Part shown: positions 40,360-48,454 of the stretch, in pieces
Layout: every line of letters starts with the position of its first letter
Position numbering within the stretch: position 1 is the stretch's first letter
Source of the DNA: Aeromonas sp. RU39B
GTDB lineage: Bacteria > Pseudomonadota > Gammaproteobacteria > Enterobacterales > Aeromonadaceae
Length of the DNA: 64,000 nt
Assembly: GCF_900156095.1 (NCBI RefSeq)
Contig: NZ_FTMJ01000002.1
Location: 1-64,000 of the forward strand
Direction of reading: 5' to 3'
Program-made: the position numbers and the translations under genes
The notes under the pieces: model-generated
The model's input: only the letters and a program-made list of their open reading frames with translations
The model's database searches: none
Told to the model about the DNA's origin: nothing

Positions 40360-41085
40360 ATGGCAACTGCCGTTGTGGTCTTCAGTGGTGGTCAGGACAG
40401 TACCACCTGTCTGGTGCAGGCCCTGCATCACTATGATGAAGTACATGCCATCACCTTCGATTATGGCCAGCGCCATGTGGCTGAGGTCGAGGTGGCTCGT
40501 CAGCTTTGCCAGCAACTCGGGGTTAAGGCTCACAAGGTGCTGGATGTGTCGCTGCTCGGTGAGTTGGCGCTCTCGTCGCTGACCCGCGATGATATCCCGG
40601 TTAGCCGCGAGCTGCAGGCCAACGGCCTGCCTAATACCTTCGTGCCGGGGCGCAATATTCTGTTTTTGACGCTGGCTGCGATCTACGCCTATCAGGTCGG
40701 CGCCGAAGCGGTGATCACCGGTGTGTGCGAGACGGATTTCTCCGGTTATCCCGATTGCCGTGACGAGTTCGTCAAGGCCCTTAATCGTGCCGTGGTGCTT
40801 GGTATGGATCGCCCGGTACGTTTTGAAACGCCGTTGATGTGGCTTGATAAGGCTGAGACCTGGGCGCTGGCCGATCGCTATGGGCATCTTGATACGGTGC
40901 GCCGCCATACCCTGACCTGCTATAACGGCATTCAGGGCGATGGCTGTGGCGAGTGTCCCTCCTGCCTGCTGCGCGCGCGCGGTCTGGAGCACTATCTTGC
41001 CCAGCGCGAGCAGATCAATGCCAGACTGGCAGCCAAACAAGCGCAGGGATGCGACGTGTCACCTTCCAATCCCGAAGCAGAGTAA
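40360..41085 (+). CDS. queC: 7-cyano-7-deazaguanine synthase
   Basis: ATP enzyme that turns 7-carboxy-7-deazaguanine into preQ0 for queuosine in tRNA. The 241-residue protein has the PP-loop [11 protein letters not shown] at residues 8-18 and the zinc cysteines in [19 protein letters not shown] near residue 187. The start follows AAGAGGAGC. Its stop shares a base with the start of queE (TAATG), so the two are translated together. No preQ1 riboswitch was seen upstream. Confidence 0.97.
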   Translation: MATAVVVFSGGQDSTTCLVQALHHYDEVHAITFDYGQRHVAEVEVARQLCQQLGVKAHKVLDVSLLGELALSSLTRDDIPVSRELQANGLPNTFVPGRNILFLTLAAIYAYQVGAEAVITGVCETDFSGYPDCRDEFVKALNRAVVLGMDRPVRFETPLMWLDKAETWALADRYGHLDTVRRHTLTCYNGIQGDGCGECPSCLLRARGLEHYLAQREQINARLAAKQAQGCDVSPSNPEAE

Positions 41086-41759
41086 TGATTCACTACCCGA
41101 TCAACGAAATTTTCCAGACCATTCAAGGTGAGGGGTGTTACACCGGCTTGCCCGCTATCTTTGTGCGTTTGCAGGGCTGTCCGGTGGGGTGCCCCTGGTG
41201 CGATACCCGTCATACCTGGGTGGTCGATCCGGCGCGGCAAGTGCCCAGCCGTCAGGTGATGGATCGCTCCAATGAGTCGGATGCCTGGAGCAGCATGAGT
41301 GCCGGCGAGATCCTCGATGCGTTTGCACGGCTCGGCTATACGGCCCGTCATGTGGTGATCACCGGCGGTGAGCCGTGCCTGTATGACTTGCGCGAATTGA
41401 GCCGTTTACTGCTGGCCAATGGTTATACCGTACAGGTTGAGACCAGCGGTACCCACGCCATCCTGGTGCAGGATGAGGCCTGGGTGACGGTATCGCCCAA
41501 GATTGGCATGAAGGGCGGCTTGCCCGTGTTGCCCGAGGCATTGGCCCGCGCCAATGAGATCAAGCATCCGGTGGCAACCGCGCGGCACATCGATGAGCTT
41601 GATGAATTACTCCATTTTGCCTCGTTGCGCCCGGATGTACAGATTGCACTGCAGCCCATCAGTCAGAAAAAACATGCAACTGAGCTGGCGATGCGTGTTT
41701 GTGTAGAGCGGCACTGGCGTTTATCAGTGCAGATGCACAAATATCTGGATATCGACTGA
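41085..41759 (+). CDS. queE: 7-carboxy-7-deazaguanine synthase
   Basis: Radical SAM enzyme making the 7-deazaguanine ring from carboxytetrahydropterin. The 224-residue protein has the cluster motif C-x3-C-x2-C at Cys31, Cys35 and Cys38 (GCPVGCPWCDTRHTW), the short-spaced form typical of QueE, and the GGEPCLYD SAM motif. The ATG at 41085 overlaps the queC stop. The stop overlaps the next start by one base. Confidence 0.96.
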   Translation: MIHYPINEIFQTIQGEGCYTGLPAIFVRLQGCPVGCPWCDTRHTWVVDPARQVPSRQVMDRSNESDAWSSMSAGEILDAFARLGYTARHVVITGGEPCLYDLRELSRLLLANGYTVQVETSGTHAILVQDEAWVTVSPKIGMKGGLPVLPEALARANEIKHPVATARHIDELDELLHFASLRPDVQIALQPISQKKHATELAMRVCVERHWRLSVQMHKYLDID

Positions 41760-41989
41760 TGGATCCGCTGTTTGAACCGGCAATATTGCAATATCTGAAT
41801 TTGCGTATGCCGTTTGGTAAATATCAGGGACGGCGACTCATCGAATTGCCGGAGCCCTATCTGGTCTGGTTTCACCAGCGCGGCTTTCCGGCGGGAAAAC
41901 TGGGTCAGGCACTGGCGCTGGCCTATGAAGTCAAACTCAACGGACTTGAGTCACTGTTAAAACCCATATTGGATAAGGATCAGGGATGA
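41759..41989 (+). CDS. DUF3820 family small protein
   Basis: A 76-residue protein of the DUF3820 family, recognised by MPFGKYQGRRLIELPEPYLVWF and a Gly-Phe-Pro-x-Gly segment. The family has been labelled putative quorum-sensing-regulated virulence factor in Pseudomonas, but its function is unknown. It overlaps queE by one base and the adenosyltransferase by four (ATGA), so it is inside a tightly coupled operon. Members also occur fused to exonuclease-like domains, which hints at nucleic-acid work. Confidence 0.85.
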   Translation: MDPLFEPAILQYLNLRMPFGKYQGRRLIELPEPYLVWFHQRGFPAGKLGQALALAYEVKLNGLESLLKPILDKDQG

Positions 41990-42546
41990 GAATTTATACC
42001 CGGCAGGGTGATGCAGGAATGACCCGTCTGGCAGATGGCTCGGCATTGGCCAAAGTTCACTGGCGGGTGGAGAGTTATGGGCAAGTCGATACGCTTAATT
42101 CACATATTGGCTTACTCGTCACCTGTTTACCTGACGGGAGTGATGATCTGGCAGGCAAGCTGCAATTGATCCAGCAGGAGATGTTTGATCTTGGCAGTGA
42201 ATTGGCATTTCCCGCCGATGCTCAAAATGAAACGTTGTGGCAAGTTTCAGAGCAATGGACGCTGCGTCTTGAAGCCGAGATGGATGCCTTTAGCGAAACC
42301 TTGCCGGCGCTGCGTCATTTTATTTTGCCGGGTGGCTCACTCGCGGCGGCTCAGGCGCATGTCGTGCGCACATTGGTGCGTAGCTGTGAGCGGCAGCTGG
42401 TGGCGCTCTCCCATCAGGAGCCGCTCAATCCTGCCGTGTTGCCTTACATGAACCGGTTGAGTGACTGGTTTTTTGTGCTGGCCAGAGTGCTGCTGCAGCG
42501 GGAAAACAAACCAGAGCTGCGCTGGAAAAAACCTGCGGAGCGATAA
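41986..42546 (+). CDS. Cob(I)alamin adenosyltransferase, PduO type
   Basis: Transfers the adenosyl group of ATP to cob(I)alamin to form coenzyme B12. The 186-residue helical protein has the N-terminal ATP motif YTRQGDAGMTRLADGS, then RVESYGQVDTLNSHIG, and the C-terminal RSCERQLV and LNRLSDWFF-type region. The last residues of these motifs deviate somewhat (MTRLADGS for the usual TSLxxG). Last of the queC-queE-DUF3820 unit, ending in a hairpin shared with hns. Confidence 0.88.
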   Translation: MRIYTRQGDAGMTRLADGSALAKVHWRVESYGQVDTLNSHIGLLVTCLPDGSDDLAGKLQLIQQEMFDLGSELAFPADAQNETLWQVSEQWTLRLEAEMDAFSETLPALRHFILPGGSLAAAQAHVVRTLVRSCERQLVALSHQEPLNPAVLPYMNRLSDWFFVLARVLLQRENKPELRWKKPAER

Positions 42547-42550
42547 AAAC

Positions 42551-42574
42551 AGGCCGCCTCAGAGGAGGCGGCCT
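42551..42574. terminator. Bidirectional terminator, adenosyltransferase/hns
   Basis: Stem AGGCCGCCTC/GAGGCGGCCT with a four-base loop. On the minus strand it is followed by GTTTTTATCG, so it is best suited to end hns. Confidence 0.85.
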
Positions 42575-42597
42575 AATTATTCGGAAAAGAATAAAAC

Positions 42598-42996
42598 TCA
42601 GATCGAGAAATCTTCTAAACTCTTTCCTTCTTCATTGACGGCTTTGGCAATGACCGAAGGCATGCGACCTTGGCCAGTCCAGGTTTTCATAACCCCGTTT
42701 TCTTCATAGCGATATTTTGGCGGACGTGGTGCGCGTTTACTGCCTTTGCTTTCGCCACCCGTTGAGCCGACCAGTTCGTTTGGATCAATCCCTGCTGCTT
42801 TTAGCATTTCACTGTATTCAGCAATTTTACGTTGTCGCTCTTCTACTGCGGCTCGCTCGGCTGATTCTGCTTGTTGTCGCTCTGTGACGATGGATGTCAG
42901 TTTTTCCAGACCTTCCTGCAATTGCTCGAGTGTCAATTCACGGCAAGTTGCACGCAGGCTACGAATATTCAGCAGAATTTTCAAAAACTCGTTCAT
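42598..42996 (-). CDS. hns: H-NS family nucleoid protein
   Basis: DNA-binding silencer of AT-rich and acquired genes. The 132-residue protein has an N-terminal oligomerisation coiled coil (1-65), a linker rich in Gly, Ser and Lys, and the C-terminal DNA-binding domain with [16 protein letters not shown], where QGR is the AT-hook-like loop. The long AT-rich upstream region (42997-43289) suits autoregulation and carries a Fur-like sequence. It converges with the cobalamin gene. Confidence 0.95.
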   Translation of the reverse strand: MNEFLKILLNIRSLRATCRELTLEQLQEGLEKLTSIVTERQQAESAERAAVEERQRKIAEYSEMLKAAGIDPNELVGSTGGESKGSKRAPRPPKYRYEENGVMKTWTGQGRMPSVIAKAVNEEGKSLEDFSI

Positions 42997-43289
42997 ATCG
43001 ATACCACGCAGGCAGTGAGTGAAAAGAAAAAGTTATTTGAAAGGAAATATAAATGGTGGTTTTTAAATATGTCAAGGCAACTGGAAATATTGTGCAAATA
43101 ATGCGACCTGCTCCGCTAAATGTCGAGTTGCTGCATTGAATTTGATAATCATTATTGATCTGAGGAAGTGACTATTTATGCTGTTTTGGTGGTTTATACT
43201 GCATTGGTGTGTGTTGTTGGTGACTCATGTGGCAAAACCTGCATTGAAGTTGCAATAAATATTCAATCAAGTAGAATCCGCGGCGAATA
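42997..43289. promoter_or_regulatory. AT-rich divergent regulatory region hns / lysine riboswitch
   Basis: No gene in about 290 bases. It carries the hns promoter region on the minus strand (not resolved), a Fur-box-like sequence at 43138-43156 whose GATAATCATTAT core matches the Fur consensus, and the promoter of the riboswitch unit at 43250-43277. It is strikingly AT-rich relative to the rest of the window. Confidence 0.55.
43250..43277 (+). promoter_or_regulatory. Promoter of the lysine riboswitch unit
   Basis: TTGCAA (43250-43255), a 16-base spacer, then TAGAAT (43272-43277). The predicted start lies a few bases before the aptamer P1 stem at 43290, a good positional fit. Confidence 0.65.
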
Positions 43290-43461
43290 CCTTTAAGTAG
43301 AGGCGCGCTGCCTAAGAGTAGCCGAGCGGAGGGTGATGCCTGCGATGCTCGGGGAAAGGAGTCAGCGCCGAAGTGGCCAGGCCATCATACCGGGCTGCTG
43401 GTTCTGCATCTAACAGGTGCAGGACTGCCATAGTCATCCACTATGGAGCGCTACCTGAAGG
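43290..43461 (+). promoter_or_regulatory. Lysine riboswitch (L box) aptamer
   Basis: Conserved L-box blocks are present in order: GTAGAGGCGCGC, CTAAGAGTAG, GGAAAGGAGTCAGCGCCGAAG, CCGGGCTGCTGG, GGACTGCCA and GGAGCGCTACC. The outer P1 stem pairs 43290-43300 with 43451-43461, with one mismatch. Downstream, CCGCC/GGCGG (43475-43479 with 43487-43491) followed by a T-rich run, and CACCT/AGGTG (43523-43527 with 43536-43540) next to the start codon, form a possible expression platform. Lysine binding should turn the following transporter gene off. Confidence 0.93.
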
Positions 43462-43550
43462 GTGAGAAGTCTGTCCGCCTGTTCGGGGCGGTGCTTGTTT
43501 CTTTATCCTCTCGGTAGATCTCCACCTGTCTTTTTAGGTGTAAAGAGATC

Positions 43551-45125
43551 ATGGACATAGCTCATTTCGCGGACTCCCCCTGGTCCGTTGTTCCCCCCCT
43601 GTTAGCCGTTGCTCTTGCGATCTATACCCGTAAGGTGCTGATTGCGTTGGGTACCGGTATCCTTGCCGGTGCGCTGCTGCTCAATCACCTTTCGCCGCTC
43701 AATGCCTTGCACTATCTGCTAGCGACCGTGCTCAAGATCTTCTGGGTCGACGGTGATTTGAACCGCGATAACATCAACATGATTCTATTCATGTTCCTGC
43801 TCGGTGGGCTCATCAGTTTGATGACCGTGTCCGGAGCCACCCGCGCGTTTGCCGAGTGGGCCGAGCGCCGCGCCCGCTCACGCCGTGGCGCCAAGATCCT
43901 GACCGGGATGATGGTGTTTGCGTTTTTTATCGATGACTTCTTTCACAGCCTATCGGTGGGGGCCATCTGCCGTCCGGTGACGGATCGCTTCCAGATCTCC
44001 CGTGCCAAGCTGGCTTATCTGCTGGATTCCACGGCAGCGCCGGTGTGTGTGCTGATGCCGGTCTCCTCATGGGGCGCCTACATCATCGCGCTGGTAGGTG
44101 GCATCATGGCCGCACACGGGGTCACCAACTTAAGCCCGATCGCTGCGTTTGTTGAGATGATCCCGATGAACCTCTATGCGGTCTTCACGCTGCTGATGGT
44201 GCTGGTGGTGATCGGCTTTCAGCTCGATATCGGTTCGATGCGCCAACACGAAGAGTGGGCATTGCAGGGCAAGCTGTGGGATGAGTCCAAGGGCCGTCCG
44301 CTTGGTCTGGATATGGAGTCACCCGAAGAGAGCAACGGCAGCATGATCGACATGGTGCTGCCCATCCTGACCCTGACATTGAGCACTGTTTATTTCATGA
44401 TTCACTCCGGTGCCGAGGTATTGGCCGCGCAGGGTGAACCGTTCAGCGTGCTCGGTTCGTTTGAAAATACCAATGTGGGCTCCTCGCTGGTGTATGGCGC
44501 CCTGTGCAGCCTGGTCGTGTCGATTGCGCTGGCTCTGCGTCTGAACCTCGGCGTGGGCAACTGGCTGCGTGCCGCGCCGCAAGGGGTGGTGGCCATGCTG
44601 CCGGCTATCAACATTTTGCTGTTTGCCTGGACCATCGGTGCCGTGGTGCGTGATGTGGAGACCGGTAAATACCTGGCGAGCCTTGCCAATGGCAACCTGC
44701 CGATTGAGGTGCTGCCTGCCGTGGTCTTTATTCTCTCTTGCGCCATGGCGTTTGCGACCGGCACCAGCTGGGGGACCTTTGGCATCATGCTACCGCTGGC
44801 CGGTGACATGGCCGCTGCCAGCGATATCGGCCTGATGCTGCCGATGCTGGCTGCCGTTCTGGCCGGTGCGGTGTTTGGCGATCACAGCTCTCCCATCTCC
44901 AGCACCAGTATCCTGTCGGCGACCGGCGCCGGCTGTCACCACATCGACCACGTGATGACCCAGCTACCCTACGCCCTGTCGGTGGCTTTTGGTGCCGCCC
45001 TTGGCTATCTGGCGCTTGGGTTTACCCATTCGACTCTGATGGGGGTGCTGGTCAGTGGTACCTGGTTCGCACTGTTCTGTATCTATCACGTGCGGCGCAA
45101 TCAGCCTGTATTGGCCAATGCCTAA
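43551..45125 (+). CDS. NhaC-superfamily transporter under lysine control (LysW-like)
   Basis: Inner-membrane protein of 524 residues with eleven or twelve predicted helices. It belongs to the NhaC Na+/H+ antiporter superfamily, with motifs FFIDDFFHSLSVGAICRP, GTSWGTFGIMLPLAG and GDHSSPISSTSILSATGAGCHHIDHV. The lysine riboswitch directly upstream argues that it imports lysine, as proposed for LysW in comparative riboswitch studies, rather than serving in pH homeostasis. The ATG follows AAAGAGAT. A large acidic cytoplasmic loop lies near residues 230-260. Strong terminator after the stop. Confidence 0.9.
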   Translation: MDIAHFADSPWSVVPPLLAVALAIYTRKVLIALGTGILAGALLLNHLSPLNALHYLLATVLKIFWVDGDLNRDNINMILFMFLLGGLISLMTVSGATRAFAEWAERRARSRRGAKILTGMMVFAFFIDDFFHSLSVGAICRPVTDRFQISRAKLAYLLDSTAAPVCVLMPVSSWGAYIIALVGGIMAAHGVTNLSPIAAFVEMIPMNLYAVFTLLMVLVVIGFQLDIGSMRQHEEWALQGKLWDESKGRPLGLDMESPEESNGSMIDMVLPILTLTLSTVYFMIHSGAEVLAAQGEPFSVLGSFENTNVGSSLVYGALCSLVVSIALALRLNLGVGNWLRAAPQGVVAMLPAINILLFAWTIGAVVRDVETGKYLASLANGNLPIEVLPAVVFILSCAMAFATGTSWGTFGIMLPLAGDMAAASDIGLMLPMLAAVLAGAVFGDHSSPISSTSILSATGAGCHHIDHVMTQLPYALSVAFGAALGYLALGFTHSTLMGVLVSGTWFALFCIYHVRRNQPVLANA

Positions 45126-45132
45126 ATATGAC

Positions 45133-45160
45133 GGGGGTCCTTAAGGGCCCCCGCTTTTTT
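45133..45160 (+). terminator. Terminator after the lysine-controlled transporter
   Basis: Eight-bp stem GGGGGTCC/GGGCCCCC with loop TTAA, followed by six T. Confidence 0.9.
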
Positions 45161-45206
45161 GTGGTAGTATCGCCGCCGTTTTCAGCCTTCTTGGGACGTG
45201 CACCTC

Positions 45207-45794
45207 ATGGCCTCTCTTCATTACAAATTTGCCGCGATGAACTCCGGTAAATCGACTCAGCTTATTCAGGCTCATTTCAACTACTGCGAGCGCGGTATGA
45301 ATCCGCTGGCCATGACCCCGGCCATTGATGATCGCTTTGGCGTGGGCGTGATTGCCGCGCGGGTGGGTCTTGAGCTTAAAGTCGAGGTGTTTGCCGATAG
45401 TACCGATCTGTTTGAGTTGCTGGCTGCTCGCCATCAAGTAAAACCTATCGATGTGTTTATCGTCGATGAAGCCCAGTTTCTGACCCGGGAGCAGGTTTAT
45501 CAGTTGGCGCGCATCGTCGATGAGCTCAATATTCCCGTGATTGCTTATGGTCTGAAGATAGACTTTCGCGCCGAGATGTTCCCAGGCTCCTATCATCTGC
45601 TCTGTCTGGCCGACAAAGTGGAAGAGCTCAAGAGTATCTGCTGGTGTGGCAACAAGGCGCACATGAACGCCCGCGTCAACGAGGCCGGAGAGGTGATGCG
45701 TGACGGTGCCCAGGTCGAAATCGGTGGCAATGATCGTTACGTGTCGCTGTGCCGCAAACACTATCTGGCCGGTCGGGCATTTCCAGACGCCTGA
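45207..45794 (+). CDS. tdk: Thymidine kinase
   Basis: Phosphorylates thymidine with ATP in nucleoside salvage. The 195-residue type II kinase has the P-loop AAMNSGKST at residues 10-18, the DEAQF motif (VFIVDEAQFLT) near residue 90, the ribose-binding YGLKIDFR, and zinc cysteines in CWCGNKA and near VSLCRKHYL. The ATG at 45207 gives the same length as E. coli Tdk; the frame opens three codons earlier. Confidence 0.97.
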   Translation: MASLHYKFAAMNSGKSTQLIQAHFNYCERGMNPLAMTPAIDDRFGVGVIAARVGLELKVEVFADSTDLFELLAARHQVKPIDVFIVDEAQFLTREQVYQLARIVDELNIPVIAYGLKIDFRAEMFPGSYHLLCLADKVEELKSICWCGNKAHMNARVNEAGEVMRDGAQVEIGGNDRYVSLCRKHYLAGRAFPDA

Positions 45795-45922
45795 AGGGTG
45801 AACCTGTCCTGCTGTGGGTCCGCGCCGGTCAGAATATGGCAGGCCAGGACTCACAAGCGTTTGTTCCATCCCCGTGATGGATTAACATGACTGCTTTCCA
45901 TTCGCTCTTCTCTGGATTTGCC

Positions 45923-46999
45923 ATGCGTTATTCGGCTCTGCTCTCTCCTCTGGTTTTACTTCTCTCTGCCTGTAGTCATGATGCGGCGGCACCCGCTCCC
46001 TCATCAGCCACCGCGTCACCGGTGAAAGGGGGGTTTTTGCTTGATCCCCAGCATACCGGGCAGCCTTTGCAGGGCGATTTTGCGTTTAACGACAATACGG
46101 CCCGTTTTGTTGATCGTATGGTGCGAGAGCATGGCTTTGACAAGCAGCAGCTGCATGATGTGCTGGCGCAGGCTCGCCGGTTGGATTGGGTTATCCGGTT
46201 GATGGACAAGCAGGCGCCGGTTGGTCGTCCGGCGGCCGGTCCGAATGGTGCCTGGATTCGTTATCGCAGCCAGTTCATTACCCAGGATAACGTGCAAAAC
46301 GGGGTCGCCTTCTGGGACCAATATCAAGATGCCCTTGAGCGAGCCTATGAACGCTACGGGGTGGCGCCCGAGGTGATTGTCGGGATCATCGGGGTAGAGA
46401 CCCGCTGGGGCCGGGTGATGGGTAAGACTCGCATCATTGATGCGCTCTCGACGCTGGCCTTTGACTATCCGCGCCGCGCCAAATTCTTTGAATCCGAGCT
46501 GGAGGTCTTCCTGCTGATGTCACGCAGTGAAGGCTATGATCCGCTTGATCTTAAGGGCTCATTTGCCGGCGCCATGGGCTATGGGCAATTTATGCCCTCG
46601 TCGTTTAAATCCTATGCCGTTGATTTTAACGCAGATGGCCACACCAATTTGTGGGATCCGGTGGATGCCATTGGCAGCGTGGCGCACTACTTCCAGGCTC
46701 ATGGCTGGCAGCATGGTGATGCGGTGGCCGTGCCGGCGCAAGGGCAGGCACCGGGTCTTGAGAACGGCTTTGCAACCCGCTACAGCCTCGCCACGCTCTC
46801 GGCTGCCGGTTTGCAACCCACGGCGTCGCTTGGCCGCTATCGTGAAGCCAGTCTGCTGCGCCTCGATATGGGCAATAGCTATCAGTACTGGTACGGGCTG
46901 CCGAATTTCTATGCCATTACCCGCTATAACCACAGCACCCATTATGCGATGGCGGTGTGGCAACTGGGCGAGTCCGTCAAGCAGGCTCGGGGCGGATAA
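45923..46999 (+). CDS. mltB: Membrane-bound lytic murein transglycosylase B
   Basis: Outer-membrane lipoprotein that cuts peptidoglycan glycan strands. From the ATG at 45923 the product is 358 residues, with a lipoprotein signal peptide ending in the lipobox LSAC (Cys17). The catalytic Glu lies in GIIGVETRWGRVMGK, and FAGAMGYGQFMPSSF, HINLW-like HTNLWDPVDAIGS and QYWYGLPNFYAITRYN follow E. coli MltB closely. An earlier ATG at 45887 would make an unusually long signal peptide. Ends with a strong hairpin. Confidence 0.95.
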   Translation: MRYSALLSPLVLLLSACSHDAAAPAPSSATASPVKGGFLLDPQHTGQPLQGDFAFNDNTARFVDRMVREHGFDKQQLHDVLAQARRLDWVIRLMDKQAPVGRPAAGPNGAWIRYRSQFITQDNVQNGVAFWDQYQDALERAYERYGVAPEVIVGIIGVETRWGRVMGKTRIIDALSTLAFDYPRRAKFFESELEVFLLMSRSEGYDPLDLKGSFAGAMGYGQFMPSSFKSYAVDFNADGHTNLWDPVDAIGSVAHYFQAHGWQHGDAVAVPAQGQAPGLENGFATRYSLATLSAAGLQPTASLGRYREASLLRLDMGNSYQYWYGLPNFYAITRYNHSTHYAMAVWQLGESVKQARGG

Positions 47000-47016
47000 T
47001 CCGGGTCGTTAAAACC

Positions 47017-47044
47017 AACAAGGGTCGCCACGGCGACCCTTGTT
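47017..47044 (+). terminator. Terminator after mltB
   Basis: Long stem AACAAGGGTCGC/GCGACCCTTGTT with a short loop; TGTTATT follows on the plus strand. Its right end touches the stop codon of the opposite gene. Confidence 0.8.
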
Positions 47045-47045
47045 G

Positions 47046-47525
47046 TTATTGAGGATGAACCGGAGTAGCCGGCCAGAAACGGTGATAGAAATCGAGCCAG
47101 CCTTCGAAATGCCCTTGGGTGATTTCCGGGTGCGGTGAGTGCTGGAAAATGGCGATATGGCTTGGCGTGATCATCTTCCAACCATAATTGAGCGGCATAT
47201 TCAGGCTGCTTTGTACCTGATTGTAATCCTCCAGATTGGAGGGTTTGACGGCATGTTGTATCGGCGTTCTGTCGGTGACCCAGAAGATCAGTTGATCACC
47301 GATCACCGCTTGGTAAGCACTGACACGCCATAGTGCCTTGGTGTGATGGTCGCGCTCCAGCACCGTGAGTTTGCCAAAACGGCAGACGCCATAATAATCA
47401 GACTCCTTGGAGCTGACCCTCATTTCGTAATTGCAGCCAATGCTGTTGATGGTGACGAGCAGGATGGCGAGCGCCCCCAAGCTACTCACCCAGCCGAGTA
47501 GCAGTTGCAGGTGACGATTATTCAT
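47046..47525 (-). CDS. Small membrane protein partnered with a ToxR-like regulator
   Basis: Not recognised by sequence. The 159-residue product has one N-terminal membrane helix (residues 8-27) and a periplasmic domain with two cysteines (Cys31 and Cys48) and several Trp and Tyr. The layout, a single-pass protein encoded directly after a membrane-bound winged-helix regulator and overlapping it by eight bases, matches TcpH and ToxS, which protect TcpP and ToxR. I infer the same role here. The start is the ATG at 47525; an upstream ATG at 47555 lies inside the regulator gene. Confidence 0.75.
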   Translation of the reverse strand: MNNRHLQLLLGWVSSLGALAILLVTINSIGCNYEMRVSSKESDYYGVCRFGKLTVLERDHHTKALWRVSAYQAVIGDQLIFWVTDRTPIQHAVKPSNLEDYNQVQSSLNMPLNYGWKMITPSHIAIFQHSPHPEITQGHFEGWLDFYHRFWPATPVHPQ

Positions 47526-48279
47526 GGCTAACCCCCTCAAGCTTTTGCTGATCATCGTTACCGATCACCAGCCAGGTCTCTCCTGCCTGGGGTTGCGGCA
47601 GTTTGGTAACGGGGAGCTGGGTTTGGCACACGGTTCCATCCCCGACCGCTGAACAGCGCACCGAGATCCAGTTGGAAGATAGATTGACGGCGAGTAACAG
47701 CAAGATGGCAATGAATACGAGCATCACTGTGGTCAATAGTCGCTGTTGCCAACGAGGCAGTGGAATGGGCTGCTCCATCGGCGCCGTAATCATCTGCCCG
47801 GCATTGCTGAGGTTGACCGCCAAGGGCTCGGCGACTGGCTCCTGGCGCTCCTCCACAAGCGGGGTCTTTGCATCGGCATCCGGCTCTGAGACCACCTCTT
47901 GGGCCGCCGTGGTCGCGGCTGCAGAGCGCACAAACAGATAACCTTGGCGGGGGAGGGTACGGATCAGCGCTTCCTGCTCCGGGGTATCGAGATAGCGGCG
48001 CAAGTTGGCAATGGCCACCGGCAGTGAGCTGGTGCTGACCGGCCGGCCGGCCCAGCCTTCGGCGAGCAGCGTCTCTTTGCTGTGCAACGTACCAGGGTGG
48101 GTCAGGAAAAACAGCAAAAGACGCGTTTCTGCTGCAGACAAACGAATCGTGGTGGTATCGCCATCTTGTTCCCGGCTCAGGTTGAGCTGCTGGGTGTCCA
48201 GCACAAAGCTGCCAAACGGGATTAAATGCGGAGTGTCGTCCTTATCCATTACGCGGTCATCGCCTTTAGAATCAATCAT
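47518..48279 (-). CDS. ToxR/TcpP/CadC-like membrane transcription factor
   Basis: A 253-residue one-component regulator. An OmpR-type winged helix without receiver domain occupies residues 17-117 (FVLDTQQL, LSAAETRLLLFFLTHPG, VAIANLRRYLD, IRTLPRQGYLF). A Pro/Glu-rich linker follows, then a membrane helix at 181-200. The short periplasmic tail holds Cys209 and Cys218, a spacing suited to a disulfide. It would sense periplasmic signals and act at promoters from the membrane. The target is unknown; the exported-protein genes next to it are candidates. Start at 48279 or 48249. Confidence 0.9.
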   Translation of the reverse strand: MIDSKGDDRVMDKDDTPHLIPFGSFVLDTQQLNLSREQDGDTTTIRLSAAETRLLLFFLTHPGTLHSKETLLAEGWAGRPVSTSSLPVAIANLRRYLDTPEQEALIRTLPRQGYLFVRSAAATTAAQEVVSEPDADAKTPLVEERQEPVAEPLAVNLSNAGQMITAPMEQPIPLPRWQQRLLTTVMLVFIAILLLLAVNLSSNWISVRCSAVGDGTVCQTQLPVTKLPQPQAGETWLVIGNDDQQKLEGVSHE

Positions 48280-48409
48280 TATGATGGCTAACGGTTGAAC
48301 GCAGAAATGTGACTGGGGACAGACTTTTTGTCAAGGAGTCACTCGTGGCTGATGGCGGCTTATGCCCCTTCTTTGCGCAGAGACAAAAAGCGGGTGAAAA
48401 GAATAAGAA

Positions 48410-48437
48410 TAAAAAAAGAGCCCGACCAGCGGGCTCT
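48410..48437 (-). terminator. Terminator after the 191-residue exported protein gene
   Basis: On the minus strand, stem AGAGCCCG/CGGGCTCT is followed by seven T. It separates this gene from the ToxR-like gene, so the two are separate transcripts. Confidence 0.9.
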
Positions 48438-48454
48438 CGGGGTAAGGGACAACG

